Source: CAVRIA01 sp963721115 (GTDB lineage: Bacteria > Desulfobacterota > Binatia > HRBIN30 > CADEER01). Taken from it: DNA of 64,000 nt. The notes beneath the pieces were generated by a model. That model did no database searches, was not told where the DNA came from, and worked only from the letters and a program-made list of their open reading frames with translations. The position numbers and the translations under genes were made by a program. The stretch covers positions 17,048 through 81,047 of the forward strand of contig CAVRIA010000018.1 of NCBI GenBank assembly GCA_963721115.1. Direction: 5' to 3'. This document shows, in pieces, positions 37,662 through 48,159 of the stretch (positions are counted from its first letter, which is position 1; the number at the start of each line of letters is the position of its first letter).

Positions 37662-39719
37662 ATGTACTATGAATTCGAAGACGTGAGCACCGACGCGCCA
37701 GGCCTGTCCGGGAACGACTTTCTGGACGTTCGACGACACGGCTTCGCCCGCGTCGCCGTCTGCGTGCCGGAGGTGAGCGTCGCCAATCCCGACTTCAACG
37801 CCGGCGGCCCACCTGGTGCAGCTGGAGAAGGCGCACGCGGCGGGGGCGCACTACGCCCTCTGCCCGGAGCTCGGCCTGAGCGCGTACTCCTGCGGCGATC
37901 TGTTCTTTCAGGACACCCTGCTGCAGCACTGCCTCGCGGCGCTGCAGCGAGTGGCCCGCGAGAGCGCGGTCTGGAACATGATCCTCAGCGTCGGGCTGCC
38001 GCTGGTCGTCGACGGGTTGCTGTTCAACTGCGCGGTGACCCTGTACCGGGGACTGCCGCTCGTCGTCGTGCCCAAGGCGTATCCGCCGAACTACCGGGAG
38101 TTCTACGAGCTGCGCTGGTTTCACCCCGCTTGCGATGCGCGTTCCACGTCCGTGCCCCTTCTCGGGCACGACGTGCCCTTCGGTACGGACGTCCTCGTGC
38201 GCGCCCCACATCTGCCGGGCTTCGTGCTGCACACGGACATCTGCGAGGACCTCTGGGTGCCCATCCCGCCGAGCGCGCATGCGGCGCTGGCCGGGGCGAC
38301 CGTTCTGGCGAATCTATCGGCCTCGAACATCACGGTGGCCAAGTGGGAGTACCGGCAGGATCTCGTGCGCGCCTCGTCGGCCCGCAATCTCGCCGTTCAG
38401 TTGTACAGCGCCGCCGGCTTTGGGGAGTCGACCTCGGATCTGGCCTGGGACGGGCAGGGACTGATCGCGGAGCGCGGCCGCCTGCTCGCCGAGACGGAGC
38501 GCTTCGCGCTCGCCGGCGGCTTCGTCAGCGTCGACGTCGACCTCCAGGCGCTGGCGCAGGATCGGATGCGGCAGTCGTCCTTCGGGGCGAACGCGGGTCG
38601 GAACGGCGGCCGGGCGTTCCGCGAGGTGGAAACCGGGGCCGGCCCGGACACGCGGCCCGCGGCGGTCTTCGAACGCCTACAGCGGCGGAGAGAGCCGCAC
38701 CCCTTCGTGCCGGCCGAGGAGAACAAGCGCGACCAGCGCTGCCACGAGGTCTTCATGATCCAGGCGACCTCGCTGGCGCGGCGCCTCGCGGCGCTGCCCG
38801 AGCCGATGCGCCGCATCGTGATCGGCGTCTCGGGCGGACAGGACTCGACGCACGCGCTCCTCGTGGCGGCGCATGCGGTCGACCTGCTCGGCCTCGAGCG
38901 GGAGCGCATCATCGGCGTCACGATGCCCGGCTTCGGGACGACGCCGCGCACCCGCAAGAACGCGGAGCGCCTGATCCACGCCGTCCGCGCCACGTACCGG
39001 GAGATCCCCATCGGCGAGATGAGCGAGGCGGTCTTCGCGGCCGTCGGTCATGCGCCGGAAGTCGAGGATCGCACCTTCGAGAACGTGCAGGCATGGATGC
39101 GAAAGGTGCTGCTCTTCTCCACCGCATCGGAGGAGCAGGGGATCGACCTGGGGACGAGCGACCTGTCCGAGATCGCACTCGGGTGGGCGACGTACGGCGG
39201 CGATCACATGTCGCACTACGCGGTCAACATGGGGGTCCCGAAGACGTTGATCACCTTCCTCATGCGCTGGGCGGCGGACGTCGTCTTCCGCGACGAGCCC
39301 GACGTTCAGGCGGTGCTGCACGACATCCTGGCGACGCCGATCAGCCCCGAGCTGCTGCGCCCGGCGTGGGCGGGGAGATCACGCAGCGTTCCGAGGATCT
39401 GGTCGGACCGTACGAGCTGCACGACTTCTTCCTCTACCACCTGTTGCGCTTCGGCTCGGCGCCGCGGCGCACGGCCCGCCTCTGCCTGCACGCCTTCGAG
39501 GGCCGCTACGACATCGGCGCGATCCGCCGCTGGCTGCTGGTCTTTTTGCGGCGCTTCTTCGCCAACCAGTTCAAGCGTGAGTGCGTTCCCGACGGCCCGA
39601 AGGTGGGCTCGGGAGGCGCCCTGTCGCCGCGCGGGGACTGGCGCATGCCGGCCGACGCGTCACCGGACGCCTGGCTGGCGGAGGCGGAGTCGGTTCCCGC
39701 GGCACTGACTGTCGAGTGA
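37662..39719 (+). CDS. nadE: Glutamine-dependent NAD+ synthetase, frameshifted
   Basis: This enzyme amidates nicotinic acid adenine dinucleotide using glutamine. The N-terminal nitrilase-like glutaminase shows Glu in CPELGLSAYSCGD, Lys in VVPKAYPPNYREF and Cys in TDICEDLWVP. The C-terminal synthetase has SGGQDSTHALLV and LGTSDLSEIALGWATYGGD. The frame changes near 37805 (one extra base) and near 39368 (one base missing), after which VGGEITQRSEDLVGPYELHDFF restores the ending. The joined length is about 685 residues, the size of the mycobacterial-type NadE. The ATG at 37662 lacks a good ribosome site; GTG 37683 is an alternative. Confidence 0.88.
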   Translation: MYYEFEDVSTDAPGLSGNDFLDVRRHGFARVAVCVPEVSVANPDFNAGGPPGAAGEGARGGGALRPLPGARPERVLLRRSVLSGHPAAALPRGAAASGPRERGLEHDPQRRAAAGRRRVAVQLRGDPVPGTAARRRAQGVSAELPGVLRAALVSPRLRCAFHVRAPSRARRALRYGRPRARPTSAGLRAAHGHLRGPLGAHPAERACGAGRGDRSGESIGLEHHGGQVGVPAGSRARLVGPQSRRSVVQRRRLWGVDLGSGLGRAGTDRGARPPARRDGALRARRRLRQRRRRPPGAGAGSDAAVVLRGERGSERRPGVPRGGNRGRPGHAARGGLRTPTAAERAAPLRAGRGEQARPALPRGLHDPGDLAGAAPRGAARADAPHRDRRLGRTGLDARAPRGGACGRPARPRAGAHHRRHDARLRDDAAHPQERGAPDPRRPRHVPGDPHRRDERGGLRGRRSCAGSRGSHLRERAGMDAKGAALLHRIGGAGDRPGDERPVRDRTRVGDVRRRSHVALRGQHGGPEDVDHLPHALGGGRRLPRRARRSGGAARHPGDADQPRAAAPGVGGEITQRSEDLVGPYELHDFFLYHLLRFGSAPRRTARLCLHAFEGRYDIGAIRRWLLVFLRRFFANQFKRECVPDGPKVGSGGALSPRGDWRMPADASPDAWLAEAESVPAALTVE

Positions 39720-39831
39720 GCTTTTTGCTTGCCCGTACGAACGACCGCACGCTAGGAATTGGACGTCACCCCACGGAGGATGCGAAGCCGGGAGCTGGGG
39801 ACCTGACGGGTCTCGGCATACCCCGGCGTGG

Positions 39832-42775
39832 GTGAATCGGGCCAGCGTCAGAAACGGGGGGCGGCGAAAATGCGAGCGAGGGTCGTACGAAGCGTGGTGC
39901 GCTGCGGCGATGTGCGTGGCGCTGCTCGCTCTGGCGGGCGGGCGCGCGGCCGCCTGCGTCGGCGACTGCAACGGCGATCGCCTGGTCACGATCGACGAGC
40001 TGGTACTTGCGGTTCAGATCGCCCTGACCGGCGACGGTGTCGCCCGCTGCGAGGCGATCGACAACAACCTCGACGGCCTCGTTTCCGTCGACGAGCTGAT
40101 CCTCGCCGTGAACAAGGCCTTGGACGGATGTGGCGCCGGACCGGAGGGAGAGGCGCTGTTCAGCGCCCAGGACAATCGACTCGACGTGTACGACCTGGCG
40201 ACGGAGCACGCCCGGGAGCTGATCCCGTTCAGCCGCGAAACGGTCAACGGCCAGGCGTGCGCGTTCGGCGACGGATCGGGGCGTTTCGTTCTCGGGGACG
40301 ACACCGGCCAGCCCGCGGCGCGACCGGGGTGGGGAATCTTCTCGCCCGACGGGACACTGCTGAAGAAGCTGCCGCTTCCGGAGCGGCCCGATGAGATGGT
40401 CGTCGGCGACCCGATCGGCTGCGGCTTCGACGCCGCCGGGCGGCTGTTCACGACGGCGATCGGCAGCCAGGGAGGTAGGGACGGCCAGCTCATCGTCTAC
40501 TTCCCGCCGTCGTACGAGGAGTCGTGCATTCTGGACGACAGCCTGGGTACACCGGGCTCGATCGTCGTCGACGAAGACGGTGTATACGTCCCCGAGGCGA
40601 CCCCTCCGGGACGCGTGACGCGCTTCGCGCCGCCGTTCCCGTCCGGCGCCGCCGAGTGCGGGCTCCAGGTCCCGCAGAAATCGACCTTCATCGCCTACAC
40701 GGATCTGGTCGCCTCGCTGGGGTTGGCTCGCGCCGCGAACGGCCACTGGTACGTCGGGATCGTCACCGGGCTCGACGGCCCCCGTGCGACCATCCGCGAG
40801 CACGACGCCGACGGCACCTTCCTGCGCTCCCTGATCCCGCCGGGCACCGGCGGCAGTCCCTCGGGCGTGGCGGTCGCTTCGGACGGAACCGTCTACTACT
40901 CCGACATCGGCCTGGACGCACAATTCATGACCAAGCCCGGCGGTGGCAGCGTGCGCAAGATCGAGTTCGACGCGGCGGGAAAGCCGGGGCCGCCGGAGGT
41001 GGTGGCGCGCGGGACTGACCTTTCCCGATGCGGTGTCGATTCTCCCCGCCCGCAAGCCCGAGTCTCTCATGTTGGGGGGAAGCTTGCGCCGCACGTACTT
41101 CCAGCCCTTCGAGACGAGCCTGACGGCGGACAGCGTCGGCCATCTGATCCGCAAGTGGCGGTATACGACGAGCGCCATCATCACGGCGCAGGTGGCCGTC
41201 GCGTGGGTGGATCTGCCGGGCGAGGGAACGACGCAGGTCGTGTACGCCGTTTCCTGGGACCGTCACGTCTACGCGCTGCGCGCCGAAAACGGCAGCCTGG
41301 TCTGGAGCTACGCGATGAAGCCCCAGCCCGGAGCCTCGTATCCCTACTCCTCGTCGCCGACCGTCGAATGGCTGAACGGTCGCCAGGTGATCTACGTCGG
41401 CGGCGGCATGACCATGTACTGTCTCGACGCCGCGACGGGGGTGGACACCGCGACCGGCGAGGCGATCTGGGAGTTCGACGCCGGCACCGGATGCACGACC
41501 TGCGACGCGCGCACCGAGCGCAACGAGATCCTCGCCTCGCCGGCCGTCCTGAACGGCGTCGTCTACTTCGCCACCGACGTCAACGACCGCCCGGGCGGCA
41601 AGGGGGAGCGTACGCGGTGCGCGCCGACGACGGGAGCCTGCTCTGGTACTTCGACCTGGAGACGCAGTCGACGTGCCGACCGTTTGCGGACGACGACGTG
41701 CACCACTTCGACGGCTATCACAGCGCCGCCGAGCTGATGCTGCCAGAGGACTTCTTCGGCACCCGACCGGGCTGCGACTTCGACCGCACCGGCAATGGTT
41801 GCGGCAACATCTGGTCGTCCTTCGCGGTCGACGCCCGGCGCGGCCTCCTCTACACGGATTCGAGCAACTGCGACACGGACGACGATCCCAACACCCTGGC
41901 GCCGCCGCCACCCATGCCTCCGTATGACGAGGCGATCTTCGCCCTCCACCTGGACGGCACGCCGGCGTGGCGCTGGCGGCCGCGCGAGGTCGACAAGCAG
42001 GACTTCGACTTCGGCGGGGTGCCGAACCTCTTCGAGGCCGAGATCGGCGGCGCCATGCGCGACGTGGTAGGCGTCGGAGCGAAGGACGGCACGTACTATC
42101 TGCTCGACCGCGACGGGGTGAACGAGATCACCGGCGTCGATCGAGCCCTACTGGAAGACCAACGTGGTGCCCGGGGGGGACAACGGCGGCGTCATCGCGT
42201 CGGCGGCGGTCGGCGACGGCACGGTGTACTTCAGCACCGCGCCGGGGCTCTCCGTGTTCGACCCGCAGAAGCCGGCGGCGCATGCCCTGAACGCCGGCGA
42301 CGGCTCGATCCTGTGGGAGAACCCAGACGTGCTTCCGAGCTTCTCGCCGACCGTCGCCACGCCGAACGTCGTGTTGATGGGGCAGACGCCGGGCACGGGC
42401 ATCAACCTCTTCGACCCGGCGGACGGCACGCTGGTGGGCCATCTGCCGGCCAGCCCGCCGCTCGTATCCGGCGTTGCCTGCGCTCCGGTGGTCCTCGACG
42501 GGACGATCTTCTTCGGAGGCGGAACGGGGGCGGAGAACTCGGGAGCCGACGGCCACATCGCCGCCACTACCGACACCGCCGTGTCCGCGTTCTGTCTCGA
42601 GGGAACGCCAGGCTGCCAGGAGAACCCGTGCAACGACGGTAACCCGTGCACGTACGATTACCCGCGCGACGGCGAGTGTACGAGCGAGCCGGCTCCCGAT
42701 ACTCTCGACTGCAAGGTCGACTCTCTGGCCGGCCAGTGTGTCGACGGCGCTTGTATCGTCCCACCGGTCGAATGA
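39832..42775 (+). CDS. Secreted PQQ-repeat protein with EF-hand pair, frameshifted
   Basis: The GTG at 39832 (or ATG at 39910) opens a signal peptide ending GRAAAC. A pair of EF-hand-like dockerin motifs follows, GDCNGDRLVTIDELVLAV and NLDGLVSVDELILAV. A beta-propeller region comes next, with several PQQ-type repeats such as DRHVYALRAENGSLVWSY and AYAVRADDGSLLWYF, and a Cys-rich CNDGNPCTYD unit near the end. Three frame changes are needed, near 41013 (extra base), 41605 (base missing in a G run) and 42142 (extra base). The joined product has about 980 residues. It could be a quinoprotein-like dehydrogenase or a binding propeller; no cofactor residues are certain. Confidence 0.72.
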
Positions 42776-42779
42776 GCGG

Positions 42780-42819
42780 CGCTGCGGGGGCACGCCGGGG
42801 AACGGGTGCCTCCGCAGCG
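42780..42819. terminator. Strong bidirectional hairpin terminator between convergent genes
   Basis: A 14-bp arm, CGCTGCGGGGGCAC, and its near-perfect complement, GTGCCTCCGCAGCG, flank a 12-base loop. Only one position is a wobble pair in RNA. It sits in the 45-base gap between the convergent PQQ-repeat gene and aceE. There is no clear T-tract, but the stem is the strongest I saw in any intergenic gap here. Confidence 0.6.
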
Positions 42820-42820
42820 T

Positions 42821-45486
42821 TCAGGAAACCGCCGGGTCCGGCTTGTCCGGGTCGATATCCAGGTCGCGGATGGCGCGCCGCACGTCCTCGACGTCGACGG
42901 CGCCGCGGCGCGCCAACTGGCTCAGCGCGGCGACGCAGATGGTCTCGGCGTCGACCTCGAAGAAGCGCCGCAGCGTCCGGCGCGTGTCGCTGCGCCCGAA
43001 GCCGTCCGTGCCGAGCGCATGGAGGCCGGCCGGAACGAAGCGCGCGATCTGGTCGGCGACGATCTTCATGTAGTCCGACGCGGCGACGATCGGCCATGGC
43101 TGGTCGGCCAGGACCCGGGTGACGTACGGAACCCGCTCCGGTTCGCCGGGATGCAGCAGGTTCCATCGCTCCACCGCCAGAGCGTCGCGGCGCAGCTCCG
43201 TATAGCTGGTGACGCTCCACACGTCGGCCGCGACGTGGCGCTCCGCGAGCAGCTGTTGCGCCCCGAGGGCCTCGCGGACGATGGCGCCGCTGCCGAACAG
43301 GTGCACGCGCGGCCATCCCTCGGGAGCCTCGGCGGCGGACAGCTTGTAGAGGCCGCGGCGAATCCCCTCCTCGCAGCCCGCCGGCATCGCCGGCATCCGG
43401 TACATCTCGTTGGCGACCGTCAGGTAGTAGAAGCAGTCCTCGCGCTGCTCGTACATGCGGCGCAGGCCGTCCTGAACGATCACCGCGATCTCGTACGCGT
43501 AGGCGGGATCGTAGGCGCGGATGGTCGGCACCGTGCTGGCCAGAACGTGGCTGTGTCCGTCCTCGTGCTGCAACCCCTCGCCCGAGAGGGTGGTTCGTCC
43601 CGCCGTGCCTCCGACCAGGAAACCCTTGCCGCGCGCGTCTGCGTTCTGCCAGATGAGATCGCCGATGCGCTGGAAGCCGAACATCGAGTAGAAGAAGAAG
43701 AACGGAATGATGTTCACCGCATGGGTGGCGTAGGCGGTGCCGGCGGCGGTGAAGGAAGCCATCGAGCCCGCTTCGGTGATGCCCTCCTCGAGCAGCTGTC
43801 CGTCCACGGCCTCGCGATAGTAGAGAACGACGTCGGAGTCCTCCGGGTCGTAGCGCTGTCCGAGCCGCGAGTAGATGCCGAATTTGCGGAACAGAGCGTC
43901 CATGCCGAACGTGCGCGCCTCGTCCGGAACGATGGGAACGATCAGCTTGCCGAGCTGCTCGTGCCGCATGAGGTGCTGCAGCAGCCGCACCACGACCATG
44001 GTCGTCGCCACCTCGCGCTCGCCCGAGCCTTCGAGAAACTCCGCGAACCACGACAGCGGCAGGGCCGGTACGGGCCCGACGCTGACCACGCGGTGCGGCA
44101 CGTAGCCGCCGAGCGCTCGGCGTCGCTCCTGCAGATACTGCGTCTCCTCGCTGTCTTCGGCCGGCCGGTAGAAGGGGGTCTCGAGCAGATCCCGGTCGGC
44201 GATCGGAATGCCGAAGCGATCGCGAAAATCCCGCAGCTCCTTCTCGTTCAGCTTCTTCTGCTGATGGGTGACGTTGCGGCCTTCGCCCGCCTCTCCCAGA
44301 CCGTATCCCTTGATCGTCTTGGCCAGGATCACCGTCGGGGCGTCGCACTGCTCGACCGCCGCCTTGTAGGCCGCGTAGACCTTCTCGGGGTCGTGCCCGC
44401 CGCGCCGCAGCCGGCGCAGCTTGCTGTCGGTCATGTCCTCCACCAGCTTCAGCAGCTCGGGATAGGCGCCGAAGAAGTCCTTGCGGATGAAGTCGCCCAA
44501 CGAGACCGTGTACTTCTGATACTGGCCGTCGGGGACCTCTCCCATCCGCCTGACGAGGAGGCCCGTCGTCGTCGCGGGCGAGCAGCGGATCCCAGTCGTC
44601 GCCCCAGATCACCTTGAGGACGTTCCAGCCGGCGCCGCGAAAGAGCGCTTCCAGCTCCTGGATGATCTTGCCGTTGCCGCGCACCGGACCGTCCAGACGC
44701 TGCAGGTTGCAGTTGATCACCCAGATGAGGTTGTCGAGGCCCTCGCGCGACGCCAGCGTGATGGCGCCGAGCGATTCAGGCTCGTCGACCTCACCGTCGC
44801 CGAGAAAGGCCCATACGTGGCAGCCGTCCGTGTCCTTGATGCCGCGGTCGCGCAGGTAGCGGTTGAAGCGCGCCTGGTAGATCGAGCAGATGGGGCCGAG
44901 GCCCATGGACACGGTCGGGAACTCCCAGAAGTCGGGCATCAGCCAGGGGTGAGGGTAGGAGGACAGGCCGCCGCCGCTCACCTCGCGGCGAAAGGCGTGC
45001 AGCTGCGCCGCGCTGAGCCGCCCCTCGAGATAGGCGCGCGCGTAGATCCCGGGCGAGGCGTGCCCCTGGAAGTAGACCTGGTCGCCGGTCTTGCCGTCCC
45101 CGTGGGCGCGGAAGAAGTGGTTGAAGCCCGACCTCGAACAGCGTGGCGTTCGAGGCATACGTCGAGATGTGTCCGCCGAGCCCCGGGTAGAGCTTGTTGG
45201 CGCGCACCACCATGGCCATCGCGTTCCAGCGCATGAGGCTGCGGATGCGGCGCTCGATGTCGCGGTCTCCCGGGTACGGCGGCTGCTCGTCGGCGTGGAT
45301 GGTGTTGATGTAGGGCGTGTTGGCGGTGAAGGGCAGGGAGAAGCCCTTTCGATATCCGTATTCGATCAGCCGCGCGAGCAGGTATCTCGCCCGCGGCGAT
45401 CCGTCGTTGCGGAGGACGGCATCGAACGACTCGACCCATGCGCTGGTGTCGGCGGGATCCTTGTCGGGATGTGCCAGGATGTCCAT
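42821..45486 (-). CDS. aceE: Pyruvate dehydrogenase E1 component (homodimeric), frameshifted
   Basis: AceE decarboxylates pyruvate with thiamine diphosphate and feeds acetyl groups to the E2 subunit. From the ATG at 45486 the product shows GLGGHISTYASNATLFEVGFNHFF, the ThDP motif GDGEVDEPES...NLIWVINCNLQRLDGPVRG, and the C-terminal YDPEDSDVVLYYREAVDGQLLEEG and LGTDGFGRSDTR. Frame changes near 45127 and 44565, each one extra base, split it into three frames. Restored, it is about 888 residues, the E. coli AceE length. No E2 or E3 gene adjoins. Confidence 0.92.
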
Positions 45487-45625
45487 GTGGCGGAGTGTAC
45501 CACAGGACCCTGGGCGGGAAACCGCAGCGCCGGCGACGCGTGCCGCGGTGGTCGCGCGGCGGGCCACCGGACAGTGGCGACCGCCGCGCGGCGGGGTGCG
45601 GTGAAGAGGGAAGGGGAGGTCGCGT

Positions 45626-46030
45626 TCAGGCGGCCGTGACCGCGATGCGGCGCGGCTTCGTCTTCTCGGAGCGCGGTAGACGAATGTCGAGAACGCCGTT
45701 GACCATGCGCGCGGTGATCGCGTCGCGATCGAAGCGCGAGGCGTCGCTGAGGGTGAAACGGCGCAGGTAGTGGCCGACGTTGTATTCGGTGTAGATCGGG
45801 CGCAACCCCTCATAGTCCTTGAGGGAGACGCGCCCCTGCAAGGTCAGGACGTCGTCGTTGAGCTCCACGTCGACGCTCTCGAGGTCCACGCCCGGCATGT
45901 CCGCCGACAGGTACAGGGCCTCCTCGTCCTCGAAGATTTCGACCTCCGGTACGTAGTAGCGCCCGGGGCGCGTCTGCTCTTGCTCCTTGAGCTCCTGCTT
46001 TTCCTTCGGTGTGAGTTCCTGGTCCGTCAT
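45626..46030 (-). CDS. Hsp20/alpha-crystallin small heat-shock protein (first of two)
   Basis: This is a 134-residue small heat-shock protein that holds unfolded proteins. The alpha-crystallin domain (about 24-130) shows YLSADMPGVDLESVDVEL and the C-terminal GVLDIRLPRSE, where the GVL triplet is the domain's last strand. The N-terminal arm is short and charged. It lies 16 bases downstream of the second Hsp20 gene on the same strand. The gap to the aceE start holds no other gene. Confidence 0.93.
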   Translation of the reverse strand: MTDQELTPKEKQELKEQEQTRPGRYYVPEVEIFEDEEALYLSADMPGVDLESVDVELNDDVLTLQGRVSLKDYEGLRPIYTEYNVGHYLRRFTLSDASRFDRDAITARMVNGVLDIRLPRSEKTKPRRIAVTAA

Positions 46031-46046
46031 GGCTGAATCCTCCTTC

Positions 46047-46481
46047 TCAGGCGTCGATCTTCACGTGCCGGGGCTTGGCCGAGGCGCGCTGCGCAATGCG
46101 AACCGTGAGCAACCCGTGGCGGCACTCGGCCGTCGCCTGCTCGCTGTCCAGTTGGTCGGGCAGCTGCAGGGAACGCGCGAACTTTCCGTGGCGGCGCTCG
46201 CGGCGGTGGTGGCTTCCCTTGCCGCGGGCCGGCTCCGGCCGTTCACCCGCGATCGAGAGCGTCCGATTCTCGATCTTGACGTGGATGGCGTTCGGATCGA
46301 TGCCGGGCACCTCCGCGCGCACGATGACGGCGTCGCCGTCGGCGAAGACGTTGATCGGCGGGAATACGCCGACCCCGGAGGGGCCGAGATCGTACCCTTG
46401 GGGGTTGTGAGAGAGCCGGTCGAGCTCGCGTTGCAAGCTCAGTAGCCCCTGTACGGGATCGCTGAATGAAAAGAGCGTCAT
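46047..46481 (-). CDS. Hsp20/alpha-crystallin small heat-shock protein (second)
   Basis: This 144-residue small heat-shock protein has a hydrophobic N-terminal arm (MTLFSFSDPVQGLLSLQRELDRL) and an alpha-crystallin domain containing VIVRAEVPGIDPNAIHVKIENRTLSIAGE and HGLLTVRIAQ. The start at 46481 has AGGAGGA upstream. The two Hsp20 genes lie head to tail and differ strongly in sequence. A candidate promoter is recorded upstream. Confidence 0.94.
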   Translation of the reverse strand: MTLFSFSDPVQGLLSLQRELDRLSHNPQGYDLGPSGVGVFPPINVFADGDAVIVRAEVPGIDPNAIHVKIENRTLSIAGERPEPARGKGSHHRRERRHGKFARSLQLPDQLDSEQATAECRHGLLTVRIAQRASAKPRHVKIDA

Positions 46482-46537
46482 GTGACTATCCTCCTGCTTG
46501 CCGCCAAGGCGGCGAATTGTCTGAACCGAATGCACAG

Positions 46538-46565
46538 AAGCTAAGTGCGCTTCTGCCGCTGTCAA
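46538..46565 (-). promoter_or_regulatory. Candidate promoter of the hsp20 pair
   Basis: On the minus strand, TTGACA (perfect -35 match) and TAGCTT (three of six) are separated by 16 bases, about 57 bases before the ATG. The preceding C in CTTGACA also fits a heat-shock -35 element. A GCCGCC-TT-GGCGGC hairpin lies in the leader, just upstream of the ribosome site. Confidence 0.4.
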
Positions 46566-46717
46566 GTGCGACGCGCCGAAGGATCCGCCACCGAGGTCAT
46601 TCTCGCGGTGGTGAATGACCTCGGTACGTGATATCTCGCACTCGTTGGAGTGATCGTGATGAGCCCGGGCACGGCCCGATCGAGGCAATTGTCGAAGCGC
46701 GCGGAGAGGGGACGGCG

Positions 46718-47833
46718 ATGAGCGCGGTGCCCGCCGAGTTCGCCCGGCTGCCGCCGGTTCGCCTTTCCGCCGAGCCATGGACGGATTCCGTCCTGACGCA
46801 GTTGGGCACGGCCCTGGACTCCACGGTGCTGCGCGCCATGAGCCTGGTGATCGACGCCGTGCTCATGCCGAAGCCGGAGGACATTCCGGCCATGCGCGCC
46901 GCGGCGCAGCCCTTCATGGACGGGGAGCTGGCACGCGCTCCGGAGCGCTTCTTCGACTTTCTGGGCGGACGTGTGTCGCCAGTCGGGGTGGCCGAGCGCC
47001 GCCGGCGCGCAACCAGCGGCGGCTCGATCGTCGGCCGCGAGATCGACACGGCGTATCGGCCCTTCGGGGAGGAGAACGGGCCCGCCGGCGGCGGATCGCG
47101 GATCCCGCTGGAGCATTGGGTGCACGACCGATCCCCGCGCGGGACGGTCCTGGCGCTGCACGGGTTCAGCATGGGCCAGCCGCGCATCGACGGGATGGCG
47201 CTGATGGCGTCGCAGTGGTTTCGACGCGGACTCGACGTGGTCCTGATGACCCTGCCGTTCCACGGGGTTCGGACGCCGCGCGAGGCGCGCTTCTCGGGTG
47301 AGCGCTTCGCGGCCCCGAACCCCGCCGAGCTCGGCGAGGCCGTGCGACAGGCGATCTACGAGATCCGTCTGGTGAGCTCGTGGCTGCGCGCCGAAACCGA
47401 CGCCCCGGTGGGGCTTCTCGGCCTCAGCCTGGGCGGATATCTCTCCGCCCTGATGGCCGGCCTGACCGACGATCTCGACTTCGTCATCCCCATGGTGCCC
47501 CCGGTCTGCATGGGCGACCTGGCCTTTGGTTTCTTCGCGCGCAGCCGGCGCGCCGCGCCGGGCTCGGCCTTGGCGTTCTCGTACGAGGAGCTGCGCGCGA
47601 CGTATCGCGTCCACTCCCCGCTCGCCCACACTCTACGCCTGCCGAAGGAAAGGGTCCTGATCATCGCCGGGCGCGGCGATCGCATCGTCCCGCCCGAGCA
47701 TCCGCACGCGCTCTGGCGGCACTGGGGGGAGCCGGACATCTTCTGGTTCAGCGGCAGCCATCTGGCGCCGTTCCGGCGCCAGCGCATCGTCGAAGCCGTG
47801 GTCCGGCATTTGACCAGCCTCGACGTTCTCTGA
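46718..47833 (+). CDS. Alpha/beta hydrolase
   Basis: This is a 371-residue cytoplasmic alpha/beta hydrolase with a long N-terminal helical extension (about 1-130). The core shows the oxyanion loop LALHGFSMGQPR, the nucleophile elbow LLGLSLGGYLSALMAG, the acidic residue in IAGRGDRIVPP and the histidine in FSGSHLAPFR. No subfamily can be named. The ATG at 46718 has GGAGAGGGG upstream. The gene is divergent from the hsp20 pair. Confidence 0.9.
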   Translation: MSAVPAEFARLPPVRLSAEPWTDSVLTQLGTALDSTVLRAMSLVIDAVLMPKPEDIPAMRAAAQPFMDGELARAPERFFDFLGGRVSPVGVAERRRRATSGGSIVGREIDTAYRPFGEENGPAGGGSRIPLEHWVHDRSPRGTVLALHGFSMGQPRIDGMALMASQWFRRGLDVVLMTLPFHGVRTPREARFSGERFAAPNPAELGEAVRQAIYEIRLVSSWLRAETDAPVGLLGLSLGGYLSALMAGLTDDLDFVIPMVPPVCMGDLAFGFFARSRRAAPGSALAFSYEELRATYRVHSPLAHTLRLPKERVLIIAGRGDRIVPPEHPHALWRHWGEPDIFWFSGSHLAPFRRQRIVEAVVRHLTSLDVL

Positions 47834-47889
47834 ACGCCGGCAGGGCGGCGGGTTCCCGCGACGCGTCGACCGTGGGGGCACGTTGAGCC

Positions 47890-48066
47890 GCCGCGACTGA
47901 CCGCTACCGCGACGGCGACGACGAGGAGGACGATGAAGACACCTCCCATGCCGAGCAGCAGAGCCAGGCCGAGGCGCCGGTCGAGCCGCTCGCCGATCAT
48001 GGTGGTCGCGAACACCGCCGTCGAGATCGGATAGGTGCAGTGCAGCAGCGTGGCAAAGCCGGCTGC
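47890..48066 (-). pseudogene. Remnant of an EamA/DMT-family transporter
   Basis: The minus strand reads GFATLLHCTYPISTAVFATT and GERLDRRLGLALLLGMGGVF, a clear piece of an EamA domain: two helices joined by a GER-type loop. There is no start, no complete domain and no stop close by, and the reading frame runs on into sequence antisense to the hydrolase. It is best read as a fragment left between the OPT gene and the hydrolase. The rest of the roughly 330-base gap holds nothing else that I can support. Confidence 0.7.
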
Positions 48067-48159
48067 GGCGGACTCGATGCCGTGGTGGGGGTGGCGACTT
48101 CGCTCATCGAAGGGCTCGACTCTGAGGCGGCCGCACCATATCCGAGGCGCCGCCACGCC

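Noticed and set aside
42821..45486. Programmed frameshifting in aceE and the other split genes
   Set aside because: The shifts occur in both directions, with no slippery heptamer or downstream stem seen, and in genes that are never known to use recoding.
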